64,000 nt of DNA from Psychrobacter glaciei (GTDB taxonomy: Bacteria > Pseudomonadota > Gammaproteobacteria > Pseudomonadales > Moraxellaceae). The notes beneath the pieces were generated by a model, which saw nothing but the letters and a program-made list of their open reading frames with translations, searched no databases and had not been told where the DNA came from. The stretch spans positions 372,001-436,000 of the forward strand of contig NZ_BMZR01000001.1 in assembly GCF_014652895.1 (NCBI RefSeq). The letters run 5' to 3'. Both the position numbers and the translations under genes were made by a program. How positions within the stretch are numbered: the first letter of the stretch is position 1; each line of letters starts with the position of its first letter. Shown here piece after piece: positions 62,105-64,000 of this stretch.

Positions 62105-62191
62105 CAATGACAATGACAATGACAATGACAATGACAATGACAATGACAATGACAATGACAATGACAATGACAATGACAATGACAATGACAA
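62105..62191. repeat. Hexanucleotide tandem repeat CAATGA, 14 perfect copies
   Basis: Fourteen identical CAATGA units plus a partial one form a microsatellite, preceded by three AACAGC-like units. One frame would encode alternating Asn-Asp, similar in kind to the Asn/Asp loop of vgrG2. No gene uses it here. Confidence 0.95.
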
Positions 62192-62313
62192 GATCAAATC
62201 ATAACTCAAGCGTACTAGAGGCTCGATGTTGCTCATTAGGGTCTCTAGCATGGATCGTGGGTACACGAATCATTCACTATGCTCCAATAGATATAATTTG
62301 AACAATCAAAAAA

Positions 62314-63219
62314 CTAATACCTATCCCAATAAGGATCATCACCGAAGCGTTCAGCGATAAGATTAATTAAATAACGGCAACGCTGAGATAAAAATCGATT
62401 TTTTGGATAGACCGCATAGGCATTTAGTGTGGGCAGCTGGTACTGCTGCATGATAGGGACTAGCTCACCACTTGCTAAGGTTTGATAAGTAATAAAGGTT
62501 GGCAAAAAGGCAATGCCTTGGCCTTTCACTGCCATCTCACGCAAAAAATCACCGTTGTTGACTTTTATTTTTGAGTTAACCTCTATCTCATGTTTTTTGC
62601 CTTGCTCATCTATCAATTCTATCGTGCTAGATTTACTCAGACCATATTGCAAGATTTTATGCGTTGCCAACTCTTCTACCGTTTTTGGTGTGCCCATTTT
62701 ATCCAGATATTCAGGACTGGCGCACAATGCATAACGAATGAGTGCGAGACGTTTGGCTTGGTAGCTAGAATCTTGCATCTCTCTGACACGAATGGCCAGC
62801 TCAAATCCTTCTTCGACCAAATCCACATGTCGATCAGAAAAATCTAACTCAAAATTCAGATTAGGGTGTTGATTGGCATATTCATCAATAACGTCATTCA
62901 GATGCATCAAGCCAAACGATAATGGCGCGGTCATTTTTAGCGTGCCCTCGATACGAGTCGGAGCACCACTCGTTTCTTCGTTGAGCGCGTCTACTTCACT
63001 CAGTATGTTGCCGACTTTTTGGTAATACTGCTCACCTGCTTGTGTTAAGTTCGATTGGCGCGTGGTGCGGCTAATGAGCTGACTGCCCAATCGTGTTTCT
63101 AATTCCTTTAGTCGACGGCTTACAGCTGATTTAGCGATGTTCAGTTGCTCTGCGGCTTTGGTAATGCTCCCTGCTTCGACAATGCGGACAAACATTGCCA
63201 TATCCTCTAGTTGTCCCAT
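62314..63219 (-). CDS. LysR-family transcriptional regulator
   Basis: The 301-residue protein starts at ATG 63219, set by AAGGAG upstream and by the family start GQLEDMAMFVRIVEAGSITKAAEQL. A winged helix-turn-helix N-terminus (AKSAVSRRLKELETRLG) is followed by the inducer-binding domain (PLSFGLMHLNDVIDEYANQHP). It diverges from a DoxX-like gene and an FMN reductase and probably regulates them in response to a redox-active or electrophilic compound, as related LysR-DoxX pairs do (inference). Confidence 0.92.
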   Translation of the reverse strand: MGQLEDMAMFVRIVEAGSITKAAEQLNIAKSAVSRRLKELETRLGSQLISRTTRQSNLTQAGEQYYQKVGNILSEVDALNEETSGAPTRIEGTLKMTAPLSFGLMHLNDVIDEYANQHPNLNFELDFSDRHVDLVEEGFELAIRVREMQDSSYQAKRLALIRYALCASPEYLDKMGTPKTVEELATHKILQYGLSKSSTIELIDEQGKKHEIEVNSKIKVNNGDFLREMAVKGQGIAFLPTFITYQTLASGELVPIMQQYQLPTLNAYAVYPKNRFLSQRCRYLINLIAERFGDDPYWDRY

Positions 63220-63367
63220 TTGAGCTACTCCTTGACTGTTCTTAAAAAAAGAACTTACATTTATAATTATCACGGTTTATCTATCTATAAGCAACGACTA
63301 CAATTACTGTGTTTCCTAATCAAATAAAAGCTATTTAAACAAACGTACTCATTACTGGAGCATCACT

Positions 63368-63760
63368 ATGGACAAATTACAACAGCTAAGCACGCCAATT
63401 GGCCGTCTATTTTTATCCATGATCTTTATTTTTTCAGGCTTTACCAAAATAACAGGTTACGCTGCTACCTAAGGTTATATGGAAGCAATGGGCGTCCCTG
63501 GAATGCTCTTACCTTTCGTTATTGCGCTTGAGTTATTTGGCGGTATCGCCATTCTACTTGGCTTTAAAGCGCGCCTGATAGCTGTGTTGTTTGTTGGTTT
63601 TAACATCGTATCGGCGCTTATTTTTCATCAATTCTGGATCGATGAATCACAAATGAATCCATTTATGAAAAACATTGCTATCGCTGGCGGCTTCTTAATG
63701 ATTTTTGTCCATGGCGCAGGTGCGTATTCAATTGAGAATAGTAAGACGCATAAAATTTAG
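63368..63760 (+). pseudogene. DoxX family membrane protein with in-frame TAA
   Basis: From ATG 63368 (GGAG upstream) the frame reads MDKLQQLSTPIGRLFLSMIF, then FSGFTKITGYAAT, a TAA at 63470-63472, and continues in the same frame GYMEAMGVPGMLLPF to the natural end. DoxX proteins have four helices and usually read ATxGYM at this place, so a CAA-to-TAA change explains the stop. The rest of the sequence is intact, so the loss is recent, or the base is a sequencing error. Internal initiation at 63479 would make only the last three helices. Confidence 0.85.
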
Positions 63761-63809
63761 TATAGTAAATGCTTCACTCATCAGGTTTTATCATCATTAA
63801 GGAGTTGCT

Positions 63810-64000
63810 ATGAGCGCATCCATCAATATTGCACTGATTATTGGGAGTTTACGCACAGAGTCCATCAATCGTAAATTTGCAGAATATATTGTGTCGCAGA
63901 TGCCTGACCGCGTGAATATCAAAGAAGTGGATATCGCAGACTTGCCGCTTTATAACCAAGATTATGATGATACAACGATTGATAGCTACGAGCGTGTACG
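63810..64000 (+). CDS. NADPH-dependent FMN reductase-like protein (3' part off window)
   Basis: The first 63 residues are visible from ATG 63810 with AAGGAG upstream. The start contains IALIIGSLRTESINRKFAEY, the phosphate-binding loop of the flavodoxin-like FMN reductase family. It probably reduces quinones or FMN with NADPH. It follows the DoxX remnant by 49 bases and belongs to the same LysR-controlled set. Confidence 0.85.
   Translation, partial: MSASINIALIIGSLRTESINRKFAEYIVSQMPDRVNIKEVDIADLPLYNQDYDDTTIDSYERV

Noticed and set aside
62039..62301. Frames encoding long Leu-Ser or Met-Thr repeats on both strands
   Set aside because: They are produced by the CAATGA microsatellite, which is open in several frames; no ribosome binding site or non-repetitive domain.

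Overview
The window looks like a chromosomal segment of a Moraxellaceae bacterium, most likely Psychrobacter. The type VI secretion (T6SS) gene content resembles the Acinetobacter-type system (tagX, tagF next to tssM, lipoproteins upstream of tssB). The housekeeping proteins and a moderate GC content with AT-rich islands also fit. The species cannot be fixed from the sequence alone.

Layout. (1) 1-11810: first arm of a T6SS locus. A leftward group (OmpA/BON-like periplasmic protein, tagF, tssM, a 561-residue membrane protein) diverges from a rightward group (tagX peptidoglycan hydrolase, TssJ-like lipoprotein, tssK, tssL). (2) 11811-32250: about 20 kb that is mostly housekeeping. It holds tRNA-Asn, an aspartate-type aminotransferase, a five-gene lipid-modification cluster (SDR, flavoprotein, DUF1365, Cfa-type methyltransferase, DUF2177), truC, a class C beta-lactamase, an acyl-CoA thioesterase, a CDF metal transporter, dps, uvrB, an AbiH-type phage-defence gene and a HisC-like aminotransferase. 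(3) 32396-40997: a leftward, AT-rich T6SS cargo island. It contains a VgrG with an extra C-terminal module, a LysM + transglycosylase-like + M23 peptidase effector, a lipoprotein overlapping the effector gene (probable immunity), an IS630-family transposase and two further orphan lipoproteins. (4) 41092-61621: the main rightward T6SS operon. It runs from two TPR-like envelope proteins through tssB, tssC, hcp, tssE, tssF, tssG, tssH, tssA and a second vgrG to a DUF4123 adaptor, a large VasX-like pore-forming effector and two membrane proteins that look like tandem immunity genes. (5) 61622-62313: a gene graveyard with a shard of vgrG, a broken ltrA and a 14-copy hexanucleotide repeat. (6) 62314-64000: a LysR regulator divergent from a DoxX gene with an in-frame stop, then the start of an FMN reductase.

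How it works together. Both T6SS arms are needed for one machine: sheath, baseplate, Hcp and ClpV come from the right arm, the membrane complex and TssK from the left arm. No PAAR gene is seen in the window. Two VgrG spikes carry different payloads. One pairs with a peptidoglycan-cutting effector that would act in the periplasm, with a lipoprotein immunity candidate. The other pairs with a membrane-inserting effector, with integral-membrane immunity candidates. A strong-looking sigma70 promoter precedes the right arm, and a hairpin terminator directly after hcp probably sets Hcp above the downstream baseplate genes.

The most interesting signals are the two effector modules, a MITE family whose hairpin arms differ between copies but stay self-complementary around a conserved core, and the remodelled ends of both vgrG islands.
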